50,208 nt of DNA from Desulfobulbaceae bacterium. GTDB lineage: Bacteria; Desulfobacterota; Desulfobulbia; Desulfobulbales; Desulfocapsaceae. This document shows positions 7,728 through 16,691 of this stretch, in pieces. Every line of letters begins with the position of its first letter. Within the stretch, counting starts at the first letter, position 1. The notes under the pieces are model-generated. The model saw only the letters and a list, made by a program, of their open reading frames with translations, searched no databases and was not told where the DNA came from. The stretch covers positions 1 through 50,208 of the forward strand of contig WBUQ01000014.1 in assembly GCA_008933635.1 (NCBI GenBank). The letters are read 5' to 3'. The position numbers were made by a program, and so were the translations under genes.

Positions 7728-8807
7728 TTACACTGACTCAATTCGAACAGTTATGCTCTTCAAAGCGGACTTGGCCATTCCAATCCCTCCTTTAAAACGT
7801 GCGCAGAGAAGGTGAAGTTTTTCTTCAGGTGTCAGTGTTGAAAATTCCTTACTCTTGATACTAACCAGATCTTTTTTACTAAAATCAGGATAGTTCAGTT
7901 CTGGACTGATCCAGCTTCCGCCAGCTTCTCGATAGTACTTCGTTCCTACCTCAACAAGCCAAGAGAGCTGATACTCGGACGAAAATACATTAGAAAGGGG
8001 CATGTTATATGCTGGCCACAGCAACCAAATCTTATCAAGAAGCCTGGAAAACTGCGATTCATCGATTCCCTGCCAAACTGGTCTTTCATCTTCCATTGCC
8101 GCCAGAACCGCGTCCTCATGTTCTTCTTCCGATAAAGGCACCTCGTCCTCAATTCGTTTATTTATTCTCTGCAATAAGCCTTTTTGCAGAACAACTGGAT
8201 TTTCAGAAAAGCGATCCTCTCTAAGGACGAAATTTCCAGGAAAGGGGTTCTGCAAAAACGCCTGTTTTTCCGTCTCAAGCCACTGGGCCAAGGCATCAAG
8301 GAAGGTCTTTAATTTATTGACATAGATTTGGATTTCAGGTGAAAGCTTGCTGGAGAACCAGGAAGGCCCTTCAAACCAGCAACGCATCCCCCCATTGAGC
8401 GCGGGCACCACCGTGATCGCATACACTGTATTGGTCAGCAGGGTAACTGAATCGTCAAACAGGGTATCACGGCCAAACAGGTTATCATAATCAAGGGACT
8501 GTGATTCGTCTTCCTGTACAGATTCCGGTTCATCTTCCTCGTCCTTTGCCTCAATGTCAGTCTCTTGTTCAGACTCATCTATAGATGCAATCTTCTCCTC
8601 TTCGGTCATCGTGTCGTCGAGCTTATCGTTTTCGGAAAAATCATTGAAATCAATAAACGCCTTCAGCAAAAAAGGAGACAACGAAAACACCATCTGCCGC
8701 GTATGAATAAGGTCGGTGCGTTTTTCTCTCGTTTTTTCAAGATTTTTACCTAAATGCTGCCCCTTGCTCTTTTTCTGGTCAGTTGACCGTATGTGCCCTT
8801 GATTCAT
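7728..8807 (-). CDS. Putative divergent sigma-54-like factor
   Basis: A 359-residue protein with no obvious close family. Its architecture follows sigma-54. Residues 34-56 (around TRQMVFSLSPFLLKAF) resemble the glutamine/leucine-rich region I, including the S/T-P-x-L-x-x-A core. Residues 57-105 are a long acidic stretch like region II. Residues 128-190 resemble the core-binding domain (an NGG-x-W strand pair, then a helix ending AQWLETEKQAFLQ, compared with the sigma-54 VEQQQAFF segment). The C-terminus (GIGMAKSALKSI) is a possible degenerate relic of the RpoN box, but the canonical ARRTVAKYR is absent. It lies between the fused polymerase gene (15-base gap) and the GAFTGA ATPase gene (9-base gap), with a strong AAGGAGG site. 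The identification is by eye, not by a search. Confidence 0.55.
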   Translation of the reverse strand: MNQGHIRSTDQKKSKGQHLGKNLEKTREKRTDLIHTRQMVFSLSPFLLKAFIDFNDFSENDKLDDTMTEEEKIASIDESEQETDIEAKDEEDEPESVQEDESQSLDYDNLFGRDTLFDDSVTLLTNTVYAITVVPALNGGMRCWFEGPSWFSSKLSPEIQIYVNKLKTFLDALAQWLETEKQAFLQNPFPGNFVLREDRFSENPVVLQKGLLQRINKRIEDEVPLSEEEHEDAVLAAMEDERPVWQGIDESQFSRLLDKIWLLWPAYNMPLSNVFSSEYQLSWLVEVGTKYYREAGGSWISPELNYPDFSKKDLVSIKSKEFSTLTPEEKLHLLCARFKGGIGMAKSALKSITVRIESV

Positions 8808-8822
8808 CGTTGATGTTCCTCC

Positions 8823-11800
8823 TTAGGCCAGGTTGCTAGGTAACCGGCTTGCCATGATCCGCGCAAACGGGGACGCTAGATCATCTTCCAGACTTCCATG
8901 AACAGCTTCGAGAAGACATGTCCATTGATTGGGACCAATCAGCCTTGAGATAGCCGACCTATTTTCTTTCCATACCTGATTAAGAGCCTTCCCCTTACTT
9001 CGATGGATTATGAGCCAAATGAGCAGAAGATGTCTCTGGTCTATATCTGCGTACGCTTTAATCCCTTGAATCCTCTTGACAAGTTTTTGCGCATCATCCT
9101 TTTGTACAAACCAGTTGCAGGCGGACTTGGCTGATTTTTTTTCCCCTTCCTGGGTCGCTGAATAATCTTTCCCGTTGAGAAGGGAAACGACTTCATCTAT
9201 GGAAAGCTGTCTCTCCGCCGTATGAAAACTTTGCATGGAGAGTTGTGTTCCCCTCTCTCCAAAGGACTGGGCGGCTATCAGACCTGCTGGATACCCTTTC
9301 GGTGAGGTATCATAACCGGATATCTTTCCATAGCAGGCGCTGCAGATTATTCGATCTTTTTGCCAGAGGCATTGCGTTAATTCACGCGCACCTGAAAATT
9401 TAACCTCACAGTTTCCTGGCGCCACAGTCCACTCCCAGCCTGCCAATACCAAAGAGCGGGTCAAAGCTCCCGCTTTGCCAGTTCCGAGTTTTTTGTCGAG
9501 CATGGAGCTCCGAGCATTCATAGCTGCCAGGAAAGAAGAGGCCGGCGTCATACCCTCCACGAGAGATTCCCGGATGAAGAAACTTTCAGGGGCAAGCTCA
9601 AACCCGGTGTCTCCCGGAGCAAGAAAGCCTCGAGCGCTTACGATCTGACGTACCTGTTTATCGCCACGGGCACCACTCACTGCAAGTGTGGCAAATCCAT
9701 GGCCAGCCACTTCAGGTTTCTGCCTGGTCAAGTCCTCCAAATTGCTCAAGACCATATCGCCCAAAGATTTTGTTGCTTCAGTAAGATTCGATATCTCTGG
9801 ATGTGATGAGATTGCCGCAAGTAGTTGTTTCGTTTCTTCCTTATATTCTTTTTGCAGCTTTTTCAGTTCGGAGAAACCGAAGGAAAGTCCGTGTTCCGTG
9901 ACCACTCTCAGAGCAAGTTGCATCCATTGTGGAATAATTTTGCCCGCATCTTCTGCATGCTCTGAACAAATATGGCTCAGCAAGGCCTCTCCATGCTTTT
10001 TGCCCCAAGGGGAAGGAGTGGACATCAACCTGTTACACTCTGCACAAGCAGACTGAGATTCGGAGAACTCTCCAACTAACCCACGTAACTCACTTGTTGC
10101 TCCCTTTTGAAGAGAAAGGAGAAAATGGCCAGCGACAAAATCCTGATCAAAATGTGCCAACGGCTTATTGTTAGCAGCTGAAATCAGGTTACATTTTCGC
10201 GTTGGCAGCATCAACTCAATCGCTTCCTTCTGTTCCTCATCGCTCCATGGAAGATGGATGGCCATCTCGTCGCCATCAAAATCTGCCCCAAATGCTTTGC
10301 AGACCAACGGATTGATTTTCATGGCAAGACCATTTCCAGGAGGAATCGGAATTGGCCGGAAACTCATGATGCTGTACCGATGCAGCGATGGCTGACGGTT
10401 GAGGATAACGGTAGTATCTTGAAATTTATCCAGAAACCGCGAAATGATGCTGTGAGCCAGCTGCAAGTGCGCCTCCGAAATCCTTGTGTTACACCATGGG
10501 GTCGCCGTCCAGAAATCCTCACTCACTACCAATTCTTCAATTGATTTGGGTATAGAAAGGTCTACATCGAAAATGGCCTTAATGAGGATGTCAGCCCAGG
10601 TATTCTGTACAAATTCACTGAGAATTTCGGGATGAGCGACAATTTTTGGCCCAAGGAGGGGGATCAAAACCTCCGTAGGGAGACCGCAGGCATCCCATGG
10701 CAGGGTGGGATCGGGGACAATCACCAGACGACCTGAAATATCGACCCTCCTGCCGAGAGCTGCTCGACGGAGTAATCCGAATTTGCCGAAAAGTCGACCA
10801 TGAAGAAGCGTGAAAAGCTTCGCAACAGCTTTTTCAATCTTCCTCGATGAATCGTTTTGCCTGGCAAGGGCAATGATCTCCCTGTACAGATCGGTCAACT
10901 GCTCTGGTTGCGGCACAATGGCGGTTCCAATTTTTGCAAAGCCCCGGAAACGGTATTTTAGGGGGAGTACAGGCAGATACTCGAAATCCGGGGGAGGCGG
11001 ATATTTTTTACCAAACAGGAGGGGGGAGAAATGGGGATAAGGGACCGGATGGGGTAATTTGATATGCCCCCAGGAGTTTGGATCCCATTCAGAAACGCTT
11101 ACCCGTCCGAATATTTTTTCATCGCAAAGCCCCCCCGGGGTGGCAAAAAATTTTTGTCTCGCATTATCACAGACAAGATATGCTGAGGAATGTTTAGAAC
11201 AAGTGAGCTGAAACTCAGCTACCTTATGGCAAGGGATATCACCCTCAAGACTCTTTTGCGAGTAAGCGGAATATGAAGTTTTGCCTATCGTAAAAGCAAT
11301 GCTCACTGTTCCTTTGGTCCGGCTATATTGAAATGAGATTGTTTTCTTTCGGCGTTTTCCTTCCTCCTGTAAAGGCTCCACCACCCATTTAACCTCTCTG
11401 GAGTCTTTGCCCGTGGTCCCGCTTGGAATAGGCATGTTCTCGGTTTTCTGTTCCATCTGATAGCCATTGTGTCGCAGTACATCCTGTACGGTGACTCCTG
11501 TCCTCCCCCTTTGCGATTCACCGGTTGTTCGCATTCGCTGGAGGTGATACCTGCAGTTTGCCATAGGGCAGTGATAGATACTCTCCAAGCCAAGATCCCA
11601 CATATTGAGACTGGCGACTTCCCTGCCCATTTGCTGAAGAGTTTGTGAAGACAACCAGTTGAAGCGATATGACTCCTCCCCGGTTTGTTGGAGATCTACC
11701 CCCAAGGCAAATAAATGGTCTTTAATGGATTGAAAGGTCTGTCCTTGCGTTAGCGGTTTTTTGCTTGAAACCGCCGGATCAGATTTGATTGTCAAAATGC

Positions 11801-14702
11801 TTTCAAGATTCGCTCGTGCCCGATTGGCGGCCAGAGCCCAGATTTCCATTTCCCCGACCCGCTGCCCCCCTTTTCGTCGCTTACCGCCTACCGGCTGCCC
11901 GGTAACGATATTATAAGGAAGCTGGCCGGCTGTTCCTGCACTGCCCCTGACATTGGCTTTCTTAGCTGCTACATGTTTGAGCCGGACAATGTGTTGATAG
12001 CCAACAACCACCGGAGCTTTGGTAACCTTTCCTCCGGGTAGGGAGAGAAACATTCGGCCATATTCATCCAAAATAGGTTTTTTGCTCTTCCCATTGAAAG
12101 CTTGAACAGCCCTTTGGAAGTATTCCCAGCCGATAGAATTGAAAGCTCTACCAACATTCTCCGGTAAGCAGGAATCATCAAGCCGGGCCAATAAACCGAA
12201 ACTGGTTTCCAACAACTGGCCGAGATTCATTCGCGATATGACCCCATGAGGATTAAGGATCAAATCAACGGTCCGACCGCGAAGATCGGGTGGCAGTCTT
12301 TTGTCACGAGGTAACCGCGGGAGATCTTCAGAATCACCAATCAGGGAGACCACTCCCTTATTCCCATAGCGGCCCATCAATTTGTCGCCCACCATAAGTG
12401 GGAAGTTTCTCCGAATCGACCAGTGGAGCGAGCCGCCGAGTAAAGTTGACGGCGGGTCCGTAAACTTGATGTCAACGAGTTCCCCATCGTGATCATCGGC
12501 AAAGGAAAATGGAGAAACTGCCCCACTTGCCGAATGCTTAAAAAAAACCAGCGGATCGCCTGGATTGATTCTCCCCTTTTTACGCAGGCCGTCTTTTTCA
12601 TAATTCAGGACCTTAAAGGCTTCTGCGAAAGTATTCTGAAAAACCGGAACGGTAGGATTATATCCAGGAAGAATATATGCTGAGCGCTCCTCTACCGTTT
12701 CCCAGTCGAGGATTCTCTTGTCCACCAGATCCCGGTTGACGACAATGGCGTCTTCCATATTCCATCCATACCAGGGCATATAGGCGACCAGCAGATCAAC
12801 CCCGGGTGCAGCCGCATCGCAGGCGGAGATGATACCAGTGTCCCTTTGCGGTTTGGTAATTTTCTGCACCATATCTTCATGTCCGGTTTGAATACGCGGT
12901 GGCAAGGAGGCTCTGATAGGAACAGCCTGCTTGAGATTTTTTGCCCCCATCATCGACCGTGGTCCATCGTTGTGCTGATAAAAAGGGACTAGGGAGGCGC
13001 CATATCCGAGATCGCCGTCGACCTCGGTTTGCTCGTTATCAGGCCGATACAATTGCCCTTGGGAATCCGTTCGAACACCTCGGGCTAAATGAAGGGTGAT
13101 GCCGACTTTCTTCGACTCCGGTGTTTCCACCGGACAGATGATCCCCTGATAACTGGGATGATTCTGACGAAATATAGCTGGAAGCTGGTCTATAACGTCT
13201 TTTGGATATGCATAGCGCTGGAGAGAAGTCAATTTGGCAAGGGCTTCCAGGCTGTTCAGCGGATCAAAAAAATGAAGCCAACCGGAATTGATATAATCAG
13301 AGGTGGGAATAAGCTTGTATGAAGATGCTAATTGACACAGGTTGTTCCATTGCGACGAAACTGGGAGAGATTTCTTTTTCCGCTGAATTGTATCTGCGAG
13401 GAAATTATGAATTCGTTCAATTAACAAAGCACTGTATGTATACAGTCGCTGCCATGCAATATCCTGCACATCAATTGCCTCTTTGTTGATACTTGTTTCC
13501 TTATACTCGTTGAGTATATTTTTCGTGAACAATTCCCGTTCACTCACCACCTGGCCAGTGCCAAAACGCAATTTAAATTTTTCGCTAACATCTATTAATG
13601 ACTCCAAGCTATCTTCGCAAATTGAGTTTTCTGAACCAGATTTGAAAGGGAAATCAACGTAAAGAGTACCCTTTGAAACAAAACGAAGGAATTCCTCCCA
13701 ACTTCGCACACCTTGTTTTTTTGAATGTTTACGAATCTTCCAGAGACCGGGTTTGCCTACAAGTCGAGGATGCCATATCCATTTACCGGCATGCCCTTTC
13801 AGAGAATTGTCTGTATGAAGAATAAAAACACCCTGAAAGGGATAGGGGAATGTAAAGCGTAATACTTTGCCGCTTCCCGACCAGCGAACTTCGATTGTCG
13901 CTGTCAACGTCCGATTGTTTCGTAAACAAAAACTGACTTCATCGTTTCCAGGGCAACGCATCGTAACATTTAGAGTTCCTTCAAAATCTTCATGCCCGGG
14001 AAATAACTTCTCCCCGAGGAGACTATTCAGCTGTTGTTCAAGACAATATTCAAGAGATGGAGGGTGCAGAAGGTAAGGAGCAGTAATCAACTCATTCTTC
14101 GGGAGGGGCAGGATATCACGCTTAAAGGCAAATCGTATAAAGGGATTGTCTTGGTTGGACCAAGCTGTAGTGACAAGGTCTGACGGTGTGAAAACTTTAC
14201 ATAACGGTATTGAATCTTGATGCCCTGAGGATTTATCAAATGTCGCAAGAGAAATAAGTTTGACAAAAAAGTTCGGATGACTTTCTGGCTCTAGCAATAA
14301 CTTGTACAGATGTAATATACCAAGCCTTTCACTTTTTGGTTCGGTCAGTGAGTTCCCAGGTAGATAAGGTAGGAGATGATACGAATGCGGTTGTTGCTGA
14401 GGAAGAAGGGAATTACATATTCTCTCCCATTCATCCTTCGGAATTTCTACAGCACTTTCTTCAACTCCACGGTTCGATTTTAAAGGAGGAGTAACCGCCT
14501 CAACCAATGCTCGAAACGCAGCCCTCTTCGGTGATTCATCATCGAGAATTTGTCCTCCAAAGAAATTGTATCCGTTAAAATCTCTGTCTAGTTTTAGAAT
14601 ATAGCGTTTTGCTGGTTCTGCCGATTTGTCGTCGAGTTCAATAACAATAAAACTGAATCTGGAATGCTTTCTTCCTGATGTTGTTAATTCTTTTTGTATC
14701 AT
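8823..14702 (-). CDS. Single-chain beta-beta' fused multisubunit-type RNA polymerase
   Basis: About 1959 residues (positions below count four more, from an upstream TTG). Residues 20-75 look like a degenerate Nudix domain. The beta half runs from about 240 to 1040: ICPVETPES (526-534), AYMPWYGWNMEDAI (644-657), VGDKLMGRYGNKGVVS (775-790), LNPHGVISRMNLGQLLE (820-836) and QPVGGKRRKGGQRVGEME (940-957). The beta' half runs from about 1045 to the end: DEKIFG (1198-1203), GRRVDISGR (1321-1329), LNRQPSLHR (1438-1446), the catalytic metal motif ADFDGDEMAIHLP (1477-1489), a trigger-loop/bridge-helix region (about 1679-1756, SGARGDKQVRQ onward) and GLIAAQSFGERGTQLSMQSFHT (1811-1832). All three aspartates are present, so it should be catalytically active. 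The beta' N-terminal zinc ribbon and part of the clamp coiled coil appear shortened. The ATG at 14702 has a GGTGG-like site. No alpha or omega gene is nearby. Confidence 0.93.
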   Translation of the reverse strand: MIQKELTTSGRKHSRFSFIVIELDDKSAEPAKRYILKLDRDFNGYNFFGGQILDDESPKRAAFRALVEAVTPPLKSNRGVEESAVEIPKDEWERICNSLLPQQQPHSYHLLPYLPGNSLTEPKSERLGILHLYKLLLEPESHPNFFVKLISLATFDKSSGHQDSIPLCKVFTPSDLVTTAWSNQDNPFIRFAFKRDILPLPKNELITAPYLLHPPSLEYCLEQQLNSLLGEKLFPGHEDFEGTLNVTMRCPGNDEVSFCLRNNRTLTATIEVRWSGSGKVLRFTFPYPFQGVFILHTDNSLKGHAGKWIWHPRLVGKPGLWKIRKHSKKQGVRSWEEFLRFVSKGTLYVDFPFKSGSENSICEDSLESLIDVSEKFKLRFGTGQVVSERELFTKNILNEYKETSINKEAIDVQDIAWQRLYTYSALLIERIHNFLADTIQRKKKSLPVSSQWNNLCQLASSYKLIPTSDYINSGWLHFFDPLNSLEALAKLTSLQRYAYPKDVIDQLPAIFRQNHPSYQGIICPVETPESKKVGITLHLARGVRTDSQGQLYRPDNEQTEVDGDLGYGASLVPFYQHNDGPRSMMGAKNLKQAVPIRASLPPRIQTGHEDMVQKITKPQRDTGIISACDAAAPGVDLLVAYMPWYGWNMEDAIVVNRDLVDKRILDWETVEERSAYILPGYNPTVPVFQNTFAEAFKVLNYEKDGLRKKGRINPGDPLVFFKHSASGAVSPFSFADDHDGELVDIKFTDPPSTLLGGSLHWSIRRNFPLMVGDKLMGRYGNKGVVSLIGDSEDLPRLPRDKRLPPDLRGRTVDLILNPHGVISRMNLGQLLETSFGLLARLDDSCLPENVGRAFNSIGWEYFQRAVQAFNGKSKKPILDEYGRMFLSLPGGKVTKAPVVVGYQHIVRLKHVAAKKANVRGSAGTAGQLPYNIVTGQPVGGKRRKGGQRVGEMEIWALAANRARANLESILTIKSDPAVSSKKPLTQGQTFQSIKDHLFALGVDLQQTGEESYRFNWLSSQTLQQMGREVASLNMWDLGLESIYHCPMANCRYHLQRMRTTGESQRGRTGVTVQDVLRHNGYQMEQKTENMPIPSGTTGKDSREVKWVVEPLQEEGKRRKKTISFQYSRTKGTVSIAFTIGKTSYSAYSQKSLEGDIPCHKVAEFQLTCSKHSSAYLVCDNARQKFFATPGGLCDEKIFGRVSVSEWDPNSWGHIKLPHPVPYPHFSPLLFGKKYPPPPDFEYLPVLPLKYRFRGFAKIGTAIVPQPEQLTDLYREIIALARQNDSSRKIEKAVAKLFTLLHGRLFGKFGLLRRAALGRRVDISGRLVIVPDPTLPWDACGLPTEVLIPLLGPKIVAHPEILSEFVQNTWADILIKAIFDVDLSIPKSIEELVVSEDFWTATPWCNTRISEAHLQLAHSIISRFLDKFQDTTVILNRQPSLHRYSIMSFRPIPIPPGNGLAMKINPLVCKAFGADFDGDEMAIHLPWSDEEQKEAIELMLPTRKCNLISAANNKPLAHFDQDFVAGHFLLSLQKGATSELRGLVGEFSESQSACAECNRLMSTPSPWGKKHGEALLSHICSEHAEDAGKIIPQWMQLALRVVTEHGLSFGFSELKKLQKEYKEETKQLLAAISSHPEISNLTEATKSLGDMVLSNLEDLTRQKPEVAGHGFATLAVSGARGDKQVRQIVSARGFLAPGDTGFELAPESFFIRESLVEGMTPASSFLAAMNARSSMLDKKLGTGKAGALTRSLVLAGWEWTVAPGNCEVKFSGARELTQCLWQKDRIICSACYGKISGYDTSPKGYPAGLIAAQSFGERGTQLSMQSFHTAERQLSIDEVVSLLNGKDYSATQEGEKKSAKSACNWFVQKDDAQKLVKRIQGIKAYADIDQRHLLLIWLIIHRSKGKALNQVWKENRSAISRLIGPNQWTCLLEAVHGSLEDDLASPFARIMASRLPSNLA

Positions 14703-15038
14703 TGTCACCACCAAGATGCTGGTTAGTTGATTCTGAAAACGGTCATTTTTTAATTCAAGGTTGCTTACACCGTTCTTCTCAAGATAGTCTAATGTCCGCC
14801 CTGAAATCTCAACCTACTGATATTTAATAAATTTCACGAAAAATTTATTAGTATTGTATTGCGAAGCATGTGGTGTGTAAAAAAATTCTATAAAAATGAA
14901 AAGACCATGGTATACGCTGTTTAGCCGAACAAACATACACATCACCGATGAGCAAACCATGGCCAAAGAGAGTCTATCGTTAGACTGGGAGAAGTGAAAG
15001 GTCTTTTGCATGATGGCCGCGAATTTTTAAAACAAGTT
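14703..15038. promoter_or_regulatory. Upstream region of the RNA polymerase operon
   Basis: This region is AT-rich. It holds a perfect 10-base inverted repeat (arms 14825-14834 and 14841-14850, 6-base spacer), about 125 bases before the polymerase start, which may be an operator. A weak TTGAGA-N17-GACTAT promoter-like pair reads on the minus strand at about 14780-14810. No -24/-12 sigma-54 consensus is visible. A 33-codon plus-strand frame (14896-14997) has no ribosome site and is not called as a gene. Confidence 0.35.
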
Positions 15039-15384
15039 GCATGCGAGTGCCGAAGTCATGCCGGAAGCGATCTGATAGCGATGTTACGTCCATTTCCTGC
15101 GCAAAGCCGTGGATTATCTCCCCCGCCAAGGTGATGACGATTGCCATCGAGAGCTGCGTTGGCTGTATGATCGCCTAGATCTGAACGAGGCGCGCAAGGA
15201 CCTGGCCAGCTGGCTGCAACGCTGGCAGGAAGTATCCCAGGCTATGCGCCTGGGTATAGGAGAACATCGAAGAAACCCTCTCTTTTTACAGTCTGACCTA
15301 TGGGCATCACAAGCATCTCAAATCAACCAACATGCTTGAGAGGCTCAATGAAGAGATCAAGCACCGTACGCGGGTGGTGCGGAT
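15039..15384 (+). pseudogene. IS256-family transposase, decayed 5'/middle fragment
   Basis: This is the middle of an IS256-type (mutator family) transposase. It includes RCYVHFLRKAVDYLPRQ, DDDC, ELRWLYDR and later LTYGHHKHLKSTNMLERLNE. Two adjacent codons have become TGA and TAG just before the RCYVHF segment (about 15075-15080). The frame shifts around 15240-15255, and a further TAG follows. The front of the gene is missing. The coding match stops abruptly at about 15384 after RTRVVRI. The matching C-terminus lies 1.45 kb away on the minus strand. Confidence 0.8.
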
Positions 15385-15604
15385 TACTGAATCACTCCGT
15401 GAAAAACTCCGAGCTAACAAAGAGGCCATACTTGAAATGTTTCGGAAACAGCAAATACCAGTGCCGTGCCAGAAATGCACCAGGCTGGAGTGGTTGTCAC
15501 TCTTTGGCAGCCGTGTGGCAGGTTGTCTCTATATGGCTTCAGGCCTTTATACTGAAGGGTGGCGGAGGATTCCCAGCAATACAGATGCTTGTATCTGGAA
15601 CTGA
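15385..15604 (+). pseudogene. TubC-docking-like gene, detached 3' part
   Basis: From about 15385 the plus-strand frame changes from transposase to a different protein: TESLREKLRANKEAILEMF, then a cysteine pair (PCQKC) and an ending GWRRIPSNTDACIW. This is the usual tail of small TubC N-terminal docking-domain-like proteins carried on mobile elements beside DUF3631 genes. Its front (MDAQTVLAEARKTGL) is on the minus strand at 16839-16931, fused to the transposase C-terminus. The two were evidently one gene before an inversion. Confidence 0.65.
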
Positions 15605-16460
15605 ATAAGCCCAAGAGGTAAAATGAATATTAATAACCTTGCCCCTCCCCGATCAATCTAACGTCCTGGCGAAAACATTTAGTTGTCGCAAGCGTTGTCT
15701 GTTATGCCATTTATTTGCCTGTTCACAGGATAGGATGCCTCGATAATTTCCCGATTCTGCGGCATCTGCTAATGACCTGTAACCCCGCCAAGATTCAACC
15801 CATATATAAAAATACTAAGGTTCTGCTAAGGTTTTGGGACACTATAAAAAAGAGGGTGGGGAAATGGAGACATCCGTCTCGCTGGATTGAATCAGCCTTT
15901 TCTTCTTTCTTCGATTCACTTGCCAATCTGTCAAGACTGTTGAAATTGGACAGTCTTACCAGTAGGCGGATAGCCTGAAAACAGTCAAGGTTTTGGCTAG
16001 GTTTTCCAACACTATAAAAAGGTGTCGCAAATGACGGCAGCGATTTGGCTTGGTTTTTCGGGTGCAAATACTGATAGCTCTAGGAGCCAGCTGCTCAGGA
16101 AACATCTCAACTATTGCTTCATCAACCTAAGAAGAGATTGGTAGATCAAATCTCGCATGAAGAAACGACCTGCAAATAGAGAAATAGTTAAATAAATACA
16201 ACATTTTCTTAATCAAATATTACCTTCACGTGGAAAATAGTTTGAAGAGTATACATATTCCTAACGGTGTATATGTTGCATAGGTCCTGTGGGCGGTACA
16301 AGGGAGGTGTAACTACATCCACAAAGAGAGACAGAAGACTAGAGACAGCCAGAGAAACCGGTGGAAAAATGCTGTTGAAATCACGGTTTTTACCGGAGAT
16401 AGAAGAGGTGACTAACTCGCTAGCGTGAGGTGAGTAATTTTCCATTTTCATCTGGTCATT
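15605..16460. other. Non-coding stretch inside the insertion-sequence graveyard
   Basis: I see no convincing gene here. Short open frames on both strands lack ribosome sites and recognisable domains. The main structure is a pair of imperfect direct repeats (15817-15851 and 15987-16020) and AT-rich sequence. Confidence 0.5.
15817..16020 (+). repeat. Two imperfect direct repeats, about 35 bp, 170 bp apart
   Basis: The copies at 15817-15851 and 15987-16020 share aaggtt(c/t)tg, then ctaagg/ctagg, tttt and an identical tail acactataaaaa. The shared TATAAAA-like tail suggests repeated promoters or protein-binding sites, or the ends of a small repeated element. No gene with a good ribosome site follows either copy. 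Confidence 0.65.
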
Positions 16461-16466
16461 ACCCTG

Positions 16467-16580
16467 TATGAGAGAACATCGCTCATCGTAACTACCAACC
16501 TGAACTTTGCCGTATGGTCACAAGTCTTTGGTGATGTGAAGATGACGACTGCCTTGCTGGATCGGCTGAACAATCATTGA
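16467..16580 (+). pseudogene. IS21-family IstB ATPase, C-terminal fragment
   Basis: About 37 codons match the C-terminal part of IstB, the helper ATPase of IS21 elements: [17 protein letters not shown], then [17 protein letters not shown] and a premature TGA. The rest of the gene, the IstA transposase and both element ends are missing, so this is a relic. Confidence 0.75.
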
Positions 16581-16638
16581 GTTGTGTGCGTCAAGTTCTG
16601 CAATTTGTATCAGCATGTGGCGTAGCCACGAAGAACAA

Positions 16639-16684
16639 CCGGCGGCCGAGAATGGGCTTGAGTGAACTCGTCGGAGGCCGCCGG
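16639..16684. repeat. Inverted repeat near the transposase C-terminus
   Basis: Perfect 9-base arms ccggcggcc (16639-16647) and ggccgccgg (16676-16684) with a 28-base spacer, just past the stop of the chimeric transposase C-terminus. This may be the remains of the IS256 end or a terminator. Confidence 0.45.
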
Positions 16685-16691
16685 TCCCTGC

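Noticed and set aside
14896-14997. 33-codon plus-strand frame (MKRPWYTLFSRTN...)
   Set aside because: No ribosome site, no recognisable domain, and it lies in the insertion-sequence debris.
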